NCBI GenBank assembly: GCA_903632075.3
Contig: CAHIKZ030001780.1
Span: forward strand, 1,218,501 to 1,282,500
DNA length: 64,000 bases
Direction of reading: 5' to 3'
Source: Acanthosepion pharaonis
Lineage: Eukaryota > Mollusca > Cephalopoda > Sepiida > Sepiidae
Below the pieces are notes generated by a model. It was not told the origin of the DNA and made no database searches. It was given only the letters and a program-made list of their open reading frames with translations. The position numbers and the translations under genes were made by a program. Shown here in pieces: positions 33,401-44,825 of the stretch (its first letter is position 1; each line of letters starts with the position of its first letter).

Positions 33401-33664
33401 ATACAGAATATCAATGATATTGTTAAATTATTTTTATTTTTTGAGAGATTAAATTTCATATTTTTTTAGAAATATAAAGTTCACCTGTTGATCAGCATAT
33501 GATATGCTTGACCTGCTGATCAATGTATTTGTTATGACTAAACTGCTGATCATCACACATGCTATACTTGACCTACTGATCAGTAATTTTTACTCTGATA
33601 CTAACCTCCAAGAGAGTGATTGTTGCACCTTCTTGGGCTAACGTTCTCAGCTAACATGAAATGG

Positions 33665-34320
33665 AAAGACTGTTGAATCTATTGCTATGTCAGCTGCTAA
33701 GAAAGTTGGTTCACTGTGTCATGTGAGACAATTTTTCTCTCCAGAATCTCTCTTACATATATATGTCTAACATTCATCCATGCTTAGAATATTGCCACCA
33801 CATATGGTCCAGTGCCCCTGCTATTTACCTTGAGCTTCTTGATAAAATCCAAAGAATCAGCAATATTATTGGTCCTGATCTGGTGGCTCAGCTTCAGTCA
33901 CTTTCCCACTGCTGTAAGGTTGCCTCTCTGTCTTTTCTATAAATACTTTCATGGTGATTGTTCGGATGAGCTTTTCGTTATCGTACCTAGATTTTGGAAT
34001 TTAAGTGCAGTACTAGACTGGCAACAAGATCTCATCAATTTATAGTTGAGGTGGCTAGATGTAACTGTAAGTTTTATGCTAATAATTTCTTTTCTCGCAC
34101 TTTTTGCTTGTGGAACTCCTTTCTGGCTCCATGCAGTCCAGCCAACTTTGATCTTCAAAAATCTAATTGCAATGTCAATCACATCTACTGTCCTCCTGAT
34201 TACTCTTTTCTGTTCCTATTCATTATTAATGTTTCTGATTCCTAATTCTTCCACATCCTGTAACTCCTTGTGTCTTAGTCGCTTGCATGGGGTAAAACCA
34301 ATTTTTAAAAAAATAGCTTT
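33665..34320 (+). pseudogene. LINE-A1 RT C-terminal relic
   Basis: CLEYCHHIWSSAPAIYLELL at about 33,780-33,838, then DKIQRI, GPDLVAQLQSLSH, KYFHGDCSDELFVIVPRF and a shifted FFSRTFCLWNSF. Tail cttgtgtcttagtcgcttgc. Frameshifts break the frame at about 33,840 and 34,000. No RT core upstream. Confidence 0.85.
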
Positions 34321-34559
34321 TTGATAATTATAAAATCTCAGAGACAGTTTTGTGCCATATATTTATACTAGTTTCGATGTACTGTCAAAAAATGACAACA
34401 ATATTAATGTAATTTTAAAGTTGTATGTTTTATGTGTGTAATCTAGGATTTTTTAAACTATATTTTCAAATCTAAGAAAGAAATCTGGTATCAGACAATT
34501 GACATAATGAGGCACATAAACTAATAATTAGCATTCTAATAATTTGTGCTTGTAGTGGA

Positions 34560-35335
34560 ATTAGACCAGAAATAGGGAAATAATAGTGTGGCTTTGTTCA
34601 AGATACTGGAACAAGAATATTTTCAAAGTGAGCAATACCAATACAGAAAGACATATACCTGTATTTCATAGATTTCATAGATTACTCAAAAGCATTTGAT
34701 AATGTCAATGATAATGGTGAGATTAGCTGTTTCCTTACAAGGAAACATTGATCAATATTGACTGAACAGTTAGCATTACTGTTGGTTGAAATTCATAAAA
34801 TCCTTCCCTTAAAAAGTTTATCAGAAAAATAGACTTCTCAAATGCAGTAATTGTTATGACTCTTTTTAGTATTGATGGGGATTTCCTTCCTAGCCTTCTT
34901 TTAGTGTGGAAAGTAGTACAACTCAGACTTACTTGAAATGATAGGAAAACTCAATTTATATAGGAAAGATATTTGAATAATCTGTAACCTTTACTGGGAA
35001 CAAACTACTTGCATACAGTCAGAAAACAAAAATGGAAAGAGGTATCTATTTAATCTATAGGGCAAGATAATCCTAAGAGATTAAGAAAATCTACCAAGAT
35101 TTATTATTGGTGAACATAAACTTCAAAGCATAAATATGCAGATGACACTACATTGATGTCGGATTTAGGAGAAAAACTGCAACAAGTCCAAGACAAAGTA
35201 GTAAATGAAAGTGAAAACTAAAGACTAATTATTAGCAGTAAGAAGACAGAAGGCATAGTTGTCAGCAAAAGAGACAATGTAAGGTGTAAGCTACAAGTTG
35301 AGAATATCAAAATGAAGCAGGTACAGAAAATTAAC
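34560..35335 (+). pseudogene. LINE-B reverse transcriptase core relic
   Basis: FIDYSKAFDNV at about 34,674-34,706 (RT motif A) and KYADDTTLMSDL at 35,132-35,167 (motif C, YADD), followed by QVQDKVVNESEN and the KKTEGIVVSK segment. Frame breaks lie between the two motifs. This is the only place in the window where LINE-B catalytic motifs survive. Confidence 0.85.
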
Positions 35336-35640
35336 TTTTTATATTGTGTTGTGTATGATACACCTAATTTACATAAGCGGACTACCGACCATATAAATAT
35401 GGGTTGGTACCGGAAGACGGGGAAGATAGTAGAGATTAAGAAATTGAATCCAGAGACTCTGCCCGACTGCGATTTAGTCAACCCATTATGCAGGAACAGT
35501 CTTCCCAAGAATATACCAAACTAACTGTAAATATTGTGTACCTATTCTTTGTTTCAATACATTTTGTTAACGTACATTTTGTGTTGTATTATTCCATGCT
35601 TATTTAAGCTTCAACATATTGGAATAGCAAAAAGTTCCCT
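35336..35640 (+). other. Orphan open frame with different composition, unclassified
   Basis: The LINE-B homology stops near 35,335, and a GC-richer open segment (HKRTTDHINMGWYRKTGKI ... LPDCDLVNPLCRN) runs to a stop at 35,524. AT-rich sequence starting tgtaaatattgtgtacc follows. The layout (coding end, stop, TG-starting AT-rich tract) recalls the end of an LTR element, but no second LTR is seen. Confidence 0.3.
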
Positions 35641-35644
35641 TCCA

Positions 35645-35975
35645 GAAAATAAGCAAAGAATTAAGAGATACAAAATCATTATTATGAAGTGAGAACAATA
35701 AAATAACAGGAATTAGAAAAACTAGATAACAAGTCACATTGCATTTAGATTTTTGAAGATTAAAGTTGACCGAGAAGCAAAAAGCCGGAAGAGAGTTTCA
35801 CAACTGGAAAGTTTGATGGAAGAAACTGTTAGCATAAAACTTACGGCTACATCTAACCAATTCAACTATAAAAAGATGAGACCTTGCTGCAAATTTAGTA
35901 ATGCACTTAAATTCATAAAATGTATGTACCAAAGAAGAGAGTTCATTCAAACAATTATAATTGCTTGTAATAGAT
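35645..35975 (-). mobile_element. LINE-A1 3' end
   Basis: Antisense: catttagatttttgaagatt, gagagtttcacaactggaaa, ggctacatctaaccaattca, gcacttaaattcataaaatg. These correspond to RTSRLWN..CNCKF...EFK. Confidence 0.75.
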
Positions 35976-36377
35976 TATATTTATCATATTTTTTATATTA
36001 TTTAACAATATTAATAAAAAAAATTGGTCTTACATATATTTGCCAATTAATTTCTGTTATTTATTATATATGTTATTTATATTTATTATTTATAAATTAC
36101 TTTATTATTCATTATTCAAACAGATGTTATTAAAATAATAATCAATAATATACTGAAGCCATCTGTTTGCAACATGGTGGATATCAAATGTGATGGAATA
36201 ATCTCTCAGGATGAACAACTTATTCCATACTGATGTTGAGCAGATGAATCTTTTTAGATCAACAGTTAGGGTCATTTCATTCAGTTAGGAAACTACTTAA
36301 ATTCAACTATAGGGGTGTCTGTCATTGATAAATACTGTAGCTAACAAAACATTATCATGACTCAAGTAATCTATACA

Positions 36378-36413
<36 letters not shown>

Positions 36414-36579
36414 AAGAGATTATATTCCATAAATAAGAATTAATATTAAATTAAATATCTCTTTGTTGAAACTCAATACACATATCAATTCAACATTTAA
36501 TTTCCTTTGAAATAATCCTCTTCTCAAGCCACACACTTTATCCAGAGGCATTTCTATCCTTTTTGGGAATAACAGCAGT
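35976..36579. other. AT-rich sequence with (GA)n
   Basis: (GA)n at 36,381-36,409. No gene seen. Confidence 0.4.
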
Positions 36580-37019
36580 TTTAATGGCATGTTTATTGTC
36601 TTTATTCTTTATGTTTTTCTTGCTTTACACTCTTTATGACTCAGTGACAAAACTCTGGATTGATTTATTTACAATTGCACCCTTGTCTTGAAATTTCATT
36701 TCTTTCAAGTGGGATTTGATTTTTGAAGAGGAAAAAGTTGTAGATCTGGGGACTATGGTGGCTGTTGAGAATGTTGTCATTGACCAAAAACTACTGCACA
36801 AGCCATGGTTACTGATGGAACCTCTGTGGTGTGGTATGACAATCACACTCTATACACTTTCCTTCCAAACATTGCTATAAACGGATATGAGCAAGAACAT
36901 TATAATATAGTGTGTATAATCGACAGAGTTCAAGGTCAATCTGTGCCAAGTGGCTTCACTCAGTGTACTTTATTTCTGTTGCCATAGCAACAGTCCCGAT
37001 ACTTTTTGATCACACCTTG
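36580..37019 (-). mobile_element. Internally deleted mariner-like element
   Basis: Right terminus at 36,985-37,019 (complement of tacaaggtgtgatcaaaaag, then tatcgggactgttgc) matches the terminus at 61,023. Read on the minus strand, about 270 bp in, a transposase C-terminus appears: SSSKIKSHLKEMKFQDKGAI ... SIQSF, the counterpart of CDFFLFPKIK in mariner transposases. The catalytic core is missing. The left end (cagttttaatggcatgttta, about 36,570) recurs at 38,312. Confidence 0.75.
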
Positions 37020-37384
37020 TATGTAGTGGAATGAAAAGTGTGATAAGCAATGATCTTCCCTTTTTACAGTTTCAAGTCTATTACTAATGTAATTATTAAT
37101 GAATTTATATTAATATATTAATATTTAAAATTATTACTATTATTTATTCTTAATATATTAAATTAATTCATATAATAAATTATAATATTTATATAATTTT
37201 CCTTTATATATATAATCCTTCCTTTGTATATCCTTCAGTTTTTACTCACCTTTTACAATCAAAACATGCAGCAGAGTAAAAGGGACGCTAAAATTTACAT
37301 CGCTTGATCTAATTTTCTGCTAGTTTTAGAGTTTTTTCCACTTTTTAAATATTTTAGTATGGCATAGATTACTGTAGAAATTCT
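37020..37384. other. AT-rich sequence
   Basis: Irregular TA/AT-rich tract. No gene seen. Confidence 0.4.
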
Positions 37385-37542
37385 AATTTTCAGTTGTAAC
37401 AACCGTTCCGAAGTGAAATTACTCTATGGGGCCACTAAATCATTATTGTGGACCCCCACCCAATTTAATATTTTTTGTGTAGGCCTTCAGTAATGTTATA
37501 TAGACTCCCAGGGTCCAGATGTACCCTGGTTGAGCACCACTG
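37385..37542 (-). mobile_element. Possible hAT-like terminal fragment
   Basis: The minus strand starting at 37,542 reads CAGTGGTGCTCAACCAGGGT, a form typical of hAT terminal repeats (CAGNGGTTCTCAACC). The matching left end and 8-bp duplication are not visible. Confidence 0.45.
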
Positions 37543-37749
37543 GTATAGAGAAACAGCTAATATTACAATTACCATTACCATTTTTGCTGAAAGAGGAATA
37601 CTTCTGAATATTTGTAACAAAAAGTAAAACCGATCTTCTAAAATGAACATTTTTTACCCTACAAATTAGCATTCCAATTTGTCTTCCTCAATTAACTGTT
37701 AACATTAGAAACAAACTTACAATAACACACCCACCAAAAGCCTTCTGTG

Positions 37750-38170
37750 CTCTCAGTCATATTTCAGTTTTCTACCCTACAACATCTTTGAAACAGAGGC
37801 AAGATCACACACTTGTCTCTACTCTATCGCTACTACTATGACAAATGTTCAGATGAGCTCCGTTCTTTAGTTCCACCAATTCAAACTTTTACAGCTAAGA
37901 CTTGTCATACTACATCCATGGACTTGTACTACTTCCATTTCCTTTGTATTTCAACAGTAAGGAAGAAATTCCACTCAGACGGCTTTTTCCCAAGAACAAA
38001 TTTTTAATGGAACAGATTCCTGTGGGGATGTTTCCTAATACACCACAGTCTTAACCTCTTCAAATCAAGGATCAATCATTATCTATCTTCCATATCCTCA
38101 TAATCCTCATTTCCTACTTTTATATTCTTATTACACACCAAATTAAGTAAAACTCTCTCTTGAGTTGCTC
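37750..38170 (+). pseudogene. LINE-A2 RT C-terminal relic
   Basis: SLLYRYYYDKCSDELRSLVP, PIQTFTAKTCHTTS, STVRKKFHSDGFFPRTNF, then shifted frames to the stop. Motif order as in other LINE-A2 copies. Confidence 0.8.
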
Positions 38171-38311
38171 TCAAACATTATACTGAATGAACTAAATGAA
38201 AAGTGATAATTCAGGAGAAAGCAAAACTTGTATTTTAAACAATGAAATAAACTGTCTTCTCTTTGATTTAAATTTGAATTAACTTTGGGAATGAAAGGAC
38301 ATCTTTTATTC

Positions 38312-38425
38312 AGTTTTAATGGCATGTTTATTGTTTTTATTCTTTATGTTTTTCTTGCTTTACACTTTTTATGACTCAGTGGCAAAATTCTGGATTGATT
38401 TATTTACACTTGCACCCCACTGGTC
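38312..38425 (-). mobile_element. Mariner-like 3' fragment
   Basis: Nearly identical to 36,575-36,690 (cagttttaatggcatgttta, gactcagtggcaaaattctg, gattgatttatttaca). Only the terminal part is present. Confidence 0.75.
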
Positions 38426-38689
38426 TTGTACATTCAATAAATTTTACAACAAACCAAACAAAAGCCTTTTCATATAACAGTCTGTCTTAGAGTGCTTTAA
38501 TCTTAAATGGCTGGCAGTCTACAGATTGTAGAAATTGCTATGTTTAAGCATTGTGCCATTTTTCAGGAAATTTCCATCATTAATTAATATTATGTTAGAA
38601 AAACAACTTCTAGCATTCATCTTATTTCTGTGATCTCTACTGTTTCGTGATGTATCCAGTTACAATCAAATTTGCACAAATATGCATTT

Positions 38690-39475
38690 TGTACTATTTT
38701 TTTACAGTAAGGTTCATCCTGTACAAGGCCTGGGGTCCACTCGAGGTAGAGGGTTATATTAAAAGGTAGTATATACAGATAGGAGGGAGGAATAATGGTT
38801 AACCCTAGACATGAAGATTGTAGTAATCGGGGAAACCTATATTTGGGTGTCATTTCCACAGAGCAGTGGTTCATGGGAAGAAGCAGTTCAAGTGGAACTT
38901 CTCACCAATGCAAAGGGAATGTGGGTGGTTTGCTACAATATAAGTGTCATGATGACTGGTCCTAGCTGTGAAGATTAGACCTGGCCCAATCAAGGAATGT
39001 ACTTTGTCAGAGCTCTTTCTGTGGGAGTAGTAGAGTAGCAAGGGCTTCCCACATCTGTGAGAGAGAGGTTGGAGGGTGAAAAATAATTTGTCATCCAAAA
39101 GAATTTGGATACGCTTTTGAACTCTATCAAGACTGGAAAGTAAGGACTGGGTATCTCCTGCCCAAATATGACAGCAGTTCTCTATTTTGGGCCTGGTCCG
39201 GCTCTTATAAAGGTAGAGGATAGCATGTGGAGTCAGGTACTTACAGGAGCAGTACAGGAAGCAGACCATTTTTCCTGCATCTTTGGCAATGGATCATACA
39301 TAAGAGTTCCATCTGAGGTCTGGGGTGAGTTTAAGGCCCAATAGTCTCTGAAGGCATGGAACCTCCCCAAGGGGTTATCTGTTCATTATAAGTAATGGCA
39401 GTTCGGGGTCCAATCATTAACAATGGAATGTAACTAGTTTAGTTTTTGAGGCATTGAATGTAACCAGCCAGATGT
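38690..39475 (-). pseudogene. LINE-A2 RT C-terminal relic, best preserved copy
   Basis: Minus-strand frame 39,269-38,871: GKMVCFLY-type lead, KYLTPHAILYLYKSRTRPKI, CCHIWAGDTQSLLSSLDRVQ, KLFFTLQPLSHRCGK, SLIGPGLIFTARTSHH and FHLNCFFP. The next frame carries the 3' end (PFNITLYLEWTPGLVQ). LINE-A2 is CR1/jockey-like by these motifs. The RT core is absent. Confidence 0.85.
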
Positions 39476-40004
39476 AAATATTTACTATTTAAGATGATGT
39501 CAGCATCTTGAACTTTTGGGAAGTTCCTGAAATCTATAGCACAGTTAATCTAAGCTTTATGAGTGAAATTGTGTAGAGAAAACTGTTTGAAAGCTACTGA
39601 TAGTTATGCTACCACAAAATCATAACATCATGACCTTCAAACTATTAATCATGTCAGATGATGTGCTCTCTCCCAGAAACAGTAACTAAGACTCTCTCAT
39701 CACAGTTGTGTTATAAACACCAGATTGGTTCTATGGCTGTTGAACAAACACGATTGTATCTGAGCAGAAGTCTGTAATCATGATTAGCTCATCTCACTCT
39801 AACAGACAGGTACACTTAGATATGAGTGGACAGTGAAACTATTTGAATAAATAAATTAGATTCATTAGATCAATTTTTATTTTTTAGAATGATGACCAGT
39901 ATTTATTGTATTTCATTCCCCCACTACCTATATAGGATTATTAGTCTGAAGTGGTCCTTTCAAAGGCTGAAACATTCTGCATAGGATTTTTTTTCAATTT
40001 TTTA
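39476..40004. other. Unassigned sequence
   Basis: Near 39,940-39,985 there is a ctgaagtggtcctttcaaag then ggctgaaac word similar in layout to SINE-H tails. Nothing else recognised. Confidence 0.35.
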
Positions 40005-40290
40005 TTTTAATCATTTCAACACAAGCAAGACAATAAAGTCACTAAGACACAAGGGATTGCTGGGTGTTAGGGAATATGAGAAAAAATTAAGGAAGGAGAA
40101 CGATAAAAGAACAAGAATTAAGAAGACTGAAGATAATGATTGACATTGCATTTAGATTTTTGAAGATCAAAGTTGACTGGGAAGCAAGAAGCTGGAAGAG
40201 AGTTCCACAAGTGAGAAGAAACTGTTAGCATAGAACTTATGGTTACATCTAACCATTTATAGTGTAAAATGATGCCGTCAATCTAATCCT
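40005..40290 (-). mobile_element. LINE-A1 3' end
   Basis: Antisense tail (cacaagcaagacaataaagt, cactaagacacaagggattg), then gcatttagatttttgaagat and ggaagagagttccacaagtg. Confidence 0.8.
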
Positions 40291-40799
40291 CTTTTTCTTT
40301 TATGTACCATGCTCTAAAATTAATATTAGATTATTTAGGAAATCAGGACAACTAATTAATCTCTAATTTATTATGTAATTAAAATATAAAAATTACAAAT
40401 ATTAAACTCTAAATATAACCATCCATCAAGTTTAGAAACTTACAAAATTATTCAAAGAAAAAAACAGAAAAAGTATGCCTAAATTCTCATGTATTGTTCT
40501 TAATAATATGTAAAATTTTCCATCTGAATCTGAGCAGAAGTAAGAGGTGTAATATATGGCTACAAAATTAGTTACATTGACAGGGTTGTGATTAGAGATT
40601 TAGTGGACAAGGGAGAAAGGTTTATTGGTGACAAGACAGACAGACATCACATCATAATACACAAACATATAAATATGACTGAATATATGAACTCACAAAT
40701 ATACAGACAACAAATAAACAAACTCATCAAGATTCAATCATCCAAATAGCTACAGAGATAATGCAAACTACCCATCAAAATTGCACAAATATGGAAAAT
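40291..40799. other. Unassigned AT-rich sequence
   Basis: No gene or repeat recognised. Confidence 0.35.
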
Positions 40800-40822
40800 C
40801 AATATACAAATATATAAATATA

Positions 40823-40867
<45 letters not shown>

Positions 40868-40975
40868 AAAAGACATACCTGCATACAGATATATATACAT
40901 ATATACAGATACATATATAAGTACATATATAAACATACATATATAAAACATAAAAACACATACATATATATAAAA
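40800..40975. repeat. (TA)n with CATA-rich flanks
   Basis: Pure TA at 40,825-40,859, flanked by acatatata variants. Tyr/Ile/Cys frames on both strands are artefacts. Confidence 0.9.
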
Positions 40976-41045
40976 AAATAAATTCTTTTTATCAAGTAAA
41001 TTAAGAAATATGAAATAAAAAGATATATGTTAGGCTATAATCTAC

Positions 41046-42240
41046 CACTTTGTCCCCAGCCCCTCAACCTCCCCCGTCTTCCTCTTTGGGTTGAGGTGTC
41101 CACTCGGTCCAAACCGAACATAGGGGTAACTGGCCATATGCTCCCTGAGTACCCATAGATTATTTCGACCGGTCAACTGGTCAAGTACTGCTCGCTGCCC
41201 ACGCTGTGTTACTTTTTAGATCCAAGTAAGTGGGGTGTTGTCCATGCGTTCACACTCGACTGGGGATGTGGACAAGGCTGTGAGAGTTGGCGGTAGGAAG
41301 TTTAGAATGTGGCAAAATAAAACAAGAAATAATATCTGCAGAAGCCAGACAGCAATGGGGGAAATATTGACGTCTTTTATATAAGAAGATAACATCAGAA
41401 TAGAGGTTACAGGGAGAATGAAATCATTTAACATAAATGAGAAAAGAAAAAGACAAAATGCATCCAGCGAATTCCCAACAGAGAGAGGGTTTGTGTGTGA
41501 TAAACGCTTATTGAATCGCCTGGGGTAGGTTTATGACTAATAGTCCAGTCTTATACAGACTTCTCAGAACAGGGGGCAGTCTTCTCTCTTCCATCTGGCT
41601 TGTAGCACCATGACCCGTAACACTCGCCTGCGGGTGCTCACACATGTGACGACGATGTGCTGACCAATCGCGGTCTCTCTCGTCTCTCTCTTCTGTCTGG
41701 CCTCTTCCGTCTCGCTCGACTGTCTGGTTTGTAGCACTGCGACCTGTAACAGTCTCCTGCAGGTGCTCACACATGCGACGACCAATTGCGGTCTCTCCTG
41801 TCTCTCTCTCTCCCATCTGGCCTCTTCCATCTTGCTCGACCGTCTGCTTCTTCTTCAGCATAACTATGCATTTATATAGATAAATCTGGTTGATTATGAA
41901 TCAACCCTTGGCCCGGCACGCGATTATCCTGAGTGCCAAAAACTATCCCTTGACTTATAAACCTTTTCTCCAATTACTTACCTTATCTCAATCACGTGTT
42001 CTTTTCGCTTCACCAAAATTATACTTTGGGATATTTAAACATTGATTCAACCTTTTGATCAAAACAAATACTGTTGAACAAAACCAAGTATCTCGCCCAT
42101 TCCCATTGTTTACTAGTGACCCAGGTTTAAAACATCGCCTCCTGCCCTGAGATTGTGTTTCTCATTGGTAAACACACATCTTAACCCAAATTGTACTTTG
42201 ATATATAAACACCATTTCCACTTTCAGTCAATAAAATATA
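41046..42240. other. GC-rich block, possible LTR-element remnant
   Basis: 41,046-41,300 and 41,480-41,870 are GC-rich, unlike the flanks. On the minus strand, 41,080-41,046 is purine-rich (aggttgaggggctggggaca) before tggtagattatag, which resembles a polypurine tract and LTR start. At the right, ttgatatataaacacc and agtcaataaaat resemble a TATA box and poly-A signal. No terminal repeat pair or polyprotein is seen, so the call stays open. Confidence 0.35.
41575..41850 (-). repeat. Two tandem ~140-bp GC-rich units with an open frame
   Basis: gtagcaccatgacccgtaac...gtgctcacacatgtgacga and gtagcactgcgacctgtaac...gtgctcacacatgcgacga repeat about 140 bp apart. The minus frame 41,861-41,508 stays open through both and gives a repeated R(M)CEH(L/P)Q...VTG motif. 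No known domain. Confidence 0.7.
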
Positions 42241-43390
42241 TTTGCGTGTGTGCATTTATGAGGATGTATATGTGAATACCTCTCTCTGTTACATAAAAAC
42301 ACAAAGTAAAAATAAATATACGTATAAATACACACTATTTCATTATTATAATATTATTATGCTATTATTACTATTCATATCCAAGTATCAGTTTATCAAA
42401 TTCAATGCTGGTGAGAGGAGTACCAATGAACGCAACATACATTAGGCACACCAATGCATATAAAGGCATATATAAAGAATATACATATACACAAACACAC
42501 AACAATACAAATTTCAATAAAGAAAAAATATATATAAATATAAAAACATGAGTACCCATATACAAACAGATGTAAAGGGATATAAAAATCAAGAACATAT
42601 AAACACAAACATAAAAACAAGCATCTTGAAAAGTACACCTATATAGAACAAGAGTAGAAGCAAATAAACTCATGTACAAACAAATATCCTTACAAAAATA
42701 GCCATATTAAATTCAGAGTCTATATAAGATTAATTCAATAAGAGTTACAACTATTCAATATTAACTAAATAATCCAATTTATATTGAATTCTTAGCAAAT
42801 AAAGGTAGATAATGATTAAAAATTTAAGGGCAAAAAAATGTTTACATGACTTACAATACCATTTCATATTTACATACAATATTCTAGCTAGCTAGAAAGC
42901 AAGTTAAAAGTTAATTTATGCCTGCAATTAACAATGAGCTCCTTCCTTTGATTTAATAAGTTTATCTTGTCCTTAAATTTAATGATTTCTAGCTTTTCAT
43001 TGAGACACAGGAAACATGGTGCATATAAAGAATTACAGCTACAAGCTCTTCTAATTAACTTCTATTTAACACTCGGAGTTTTGCTTTTCTCCTTTAAACT
43101 CTTGGACAATGAAGTAGCATGTTTATGATAACTATTTTTGAAGGAAAAAACATGCTGGTACCAATGGCATTTAAATGGATTTTTAGTACTACCAATATAA
43201 TTTTTTTTAATATTTGGGTCTTCAAGTGAAGAAATAGTACTAAGATAAATCAGGGAACTAGTTTAGCAATTGTTTTGTAATGCGTAATCATTGTGATTCC
43301 TACAGTTACATCCACTAGTATTGATATTATGATATTTAGTATTATTTAACACATCACTACAGTTTGTCATGCCCTTTGAGTTTTTATATC
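42241..43390. other. AT-rich sequence, CATA-rich in the first half
   Basis: 42,430-42,620 is rich in atacatataaacacaaac-like words, a decayed microsatellite. No gene seen. Confidence 0.4.
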
Positions 43391-43468
43391 TGTTAAATAG
43401 CTTATTATTATGCTTTTCTGTTAAATACCTTATTTTTATACTTTTCTGTTAAATACCTTATTATTATG

Positions 43469-43475
<7 letters not shown>
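43391..43475. repeat. Three tandem ~31-bp units
   Basis: Unit like cttttctgttaaatacctta followed by ttattatg, three times with small changes, running into the (TA)n array. Confidence 0.85.

Positions 43476-43538
<63 letters not shown>
43473..43538. repeat. (TA)n array
   Basis: About 33 TA units. Confidence 0.97.
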
Positions 43539-43542
<4 letters not shown>

Positions 43543-43679
43543 CATATCTAGGCAGAAATCTTTTGTATCCTTGATAATGGCTAAAGGTATAGCCAAAGGT
43601 GTTCAGGCATACAAAACATTTGGACAATTTCTACATAATTTCCACCCAAAAAATTATAAGAACACATGAAAAATTAAAG

Positions 43680-43865
43680 AAATGAAGTCTTTTTAATGAG
43701 ACTTGTATCTATAACAATCAATCCAAAGCCTGTAAATTTTGCCTGGAGGAAAAAATAACTATTATTACCTTCCCAGACATAAATTACTAAATAAACAATC
43801 TGAGCTCATCTCAAAATGCACACATGAAAACAAATTTTTACTACGTTACTTCAAAATTGAAAACT
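43680..43865 (+). pseudogene. Penelope-like endonuclease C-terminus
   Basis: Plus strand: SKACKFCLEEKITIITF, then HKLLNKQSELISKCTHENKF and a terminal FLLRYFK. The C..C..EK..I and LLN(K/R)(R/Q)SELISKC(R/T)H(E/A)NK(F/Y)LL words are diagnostic of the C-terminal part of PLE GIY-YIG proteins. Upstream parts are lost. Confidence 0.85.
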
Positions 43866-44615
43866 GAAAAGAATAAATAAAAATAAACAAAATAATATAA
43901 AAAACAAGTTAAATAAATTAACCCAAGCAAATAATAAACAAATTAACAAACCACTCCCATTAGAATAGATGAAATAGAACAAATAAACATAAAAAATAAA
44001 TACATGAAATACAAGTAAAATTAATCAATCCAAATAAATAAACAATAAACAAATCCAAAAATTGGATGAGAAAATAGCTATAACTGCTATATAATGATAA
44101 AAATATTTTTAAAATTACTACCTTACTCAAAAATTGAAAACCGAATAGAGTATATAAAAATTTAGAAAATAAAAATAAGTAAAATAAATAAGAAAAAATA
44201 AGTAAAAATTAATCCAAATAAATAAATAAATTAGCAAAGTAATAAATTGCTCCTGCTAAAATAACCATTAGAACTAATAAAAATAAACATAAATAAGCAA
44301 AAACAAATAAAAATAATCAATCCAAATAAATAAATAAAATGATAAACAAATTAAAAATTGTCCCACATCAAAACAGCAGAATAGATCAATCAAAAAATTG
44401 GATGAATATATAGCTTTATCTTTCCAGAGCAAAAGAAACTATTAAATAGGCGACCTAAACAAATCTGCCTCCCCAATTTTTTTACTACGTTAATAAAACA
44501 TTGAAACCAAAAAGAAAAATATAAAAGATGAAAAAAAAAAAACAAGTAAAATAAATTAACCCAGATAAATAAATAAACAAGCCACTCCCGCCAAAATAAC
44601 TGTCAGAATGGATTA
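43840..44615. repeat. A-rich degenerate tandem repeat after the PLE relic
   Basis: Three occurrences of ttttactacgttac-like plus attgaaaac(t/c)gaa words (about 43,846; 44,112; 44,485), each followed by aataaataaa-rich text and ccactccc(g/a)-like words. Period roughly 270-370 bp with decay. Confidence 0.65.
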
Positions 44616-44663
44616 CTCACAATGCACCACTGACCCATATATATAAATAGCCGAGAAAAAATC

Positions 44664-44723
44664 CAATACTCGCAGCCTGATGATTGCGGCTAGCATGAAA
44701 CAGCCTGTCAACTCTGAGTGTTG
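44664..44723 (+). ncRNA. Degenerate hammerhead-ribozyme-like motif
   Basis: CTGATGA at 44,677-44,683, a short hairpin (TGC 44,685-44,687 with GCA 44,693-44,695), GAAAC at 44,697-44,701, a short helix III possibility and GTC at 44,707-44,709. CAATACTC (44,664-44,671) can pair with GAGTGTTG (44,716-44,723), 8 bp including one wobble, as an outer helix I. PLEs are known to carry hammerhead motifs in their flanking repeats, and this lies downstream of a PLE C-terminus on the same strand. Against activity: the inner part of helix I (5 and 6 nt) does not pair. Confidence 0.4.
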
Positions 44724-44728
44724 AACTT

Positions 44729-44740
44729 TTATATATATAT

Positions 44741-44802
<62 letters not shown>
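44729..44802. repeat. (TA)n with CTATAT interruptions
   Basis: TA run with three ctatat variants near its left end. Confidence 0.95.
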
Positions 44803-44805
<3 letters not shown>

Positions 44806-44825
44806 TAGTGTGTATATATTATATA

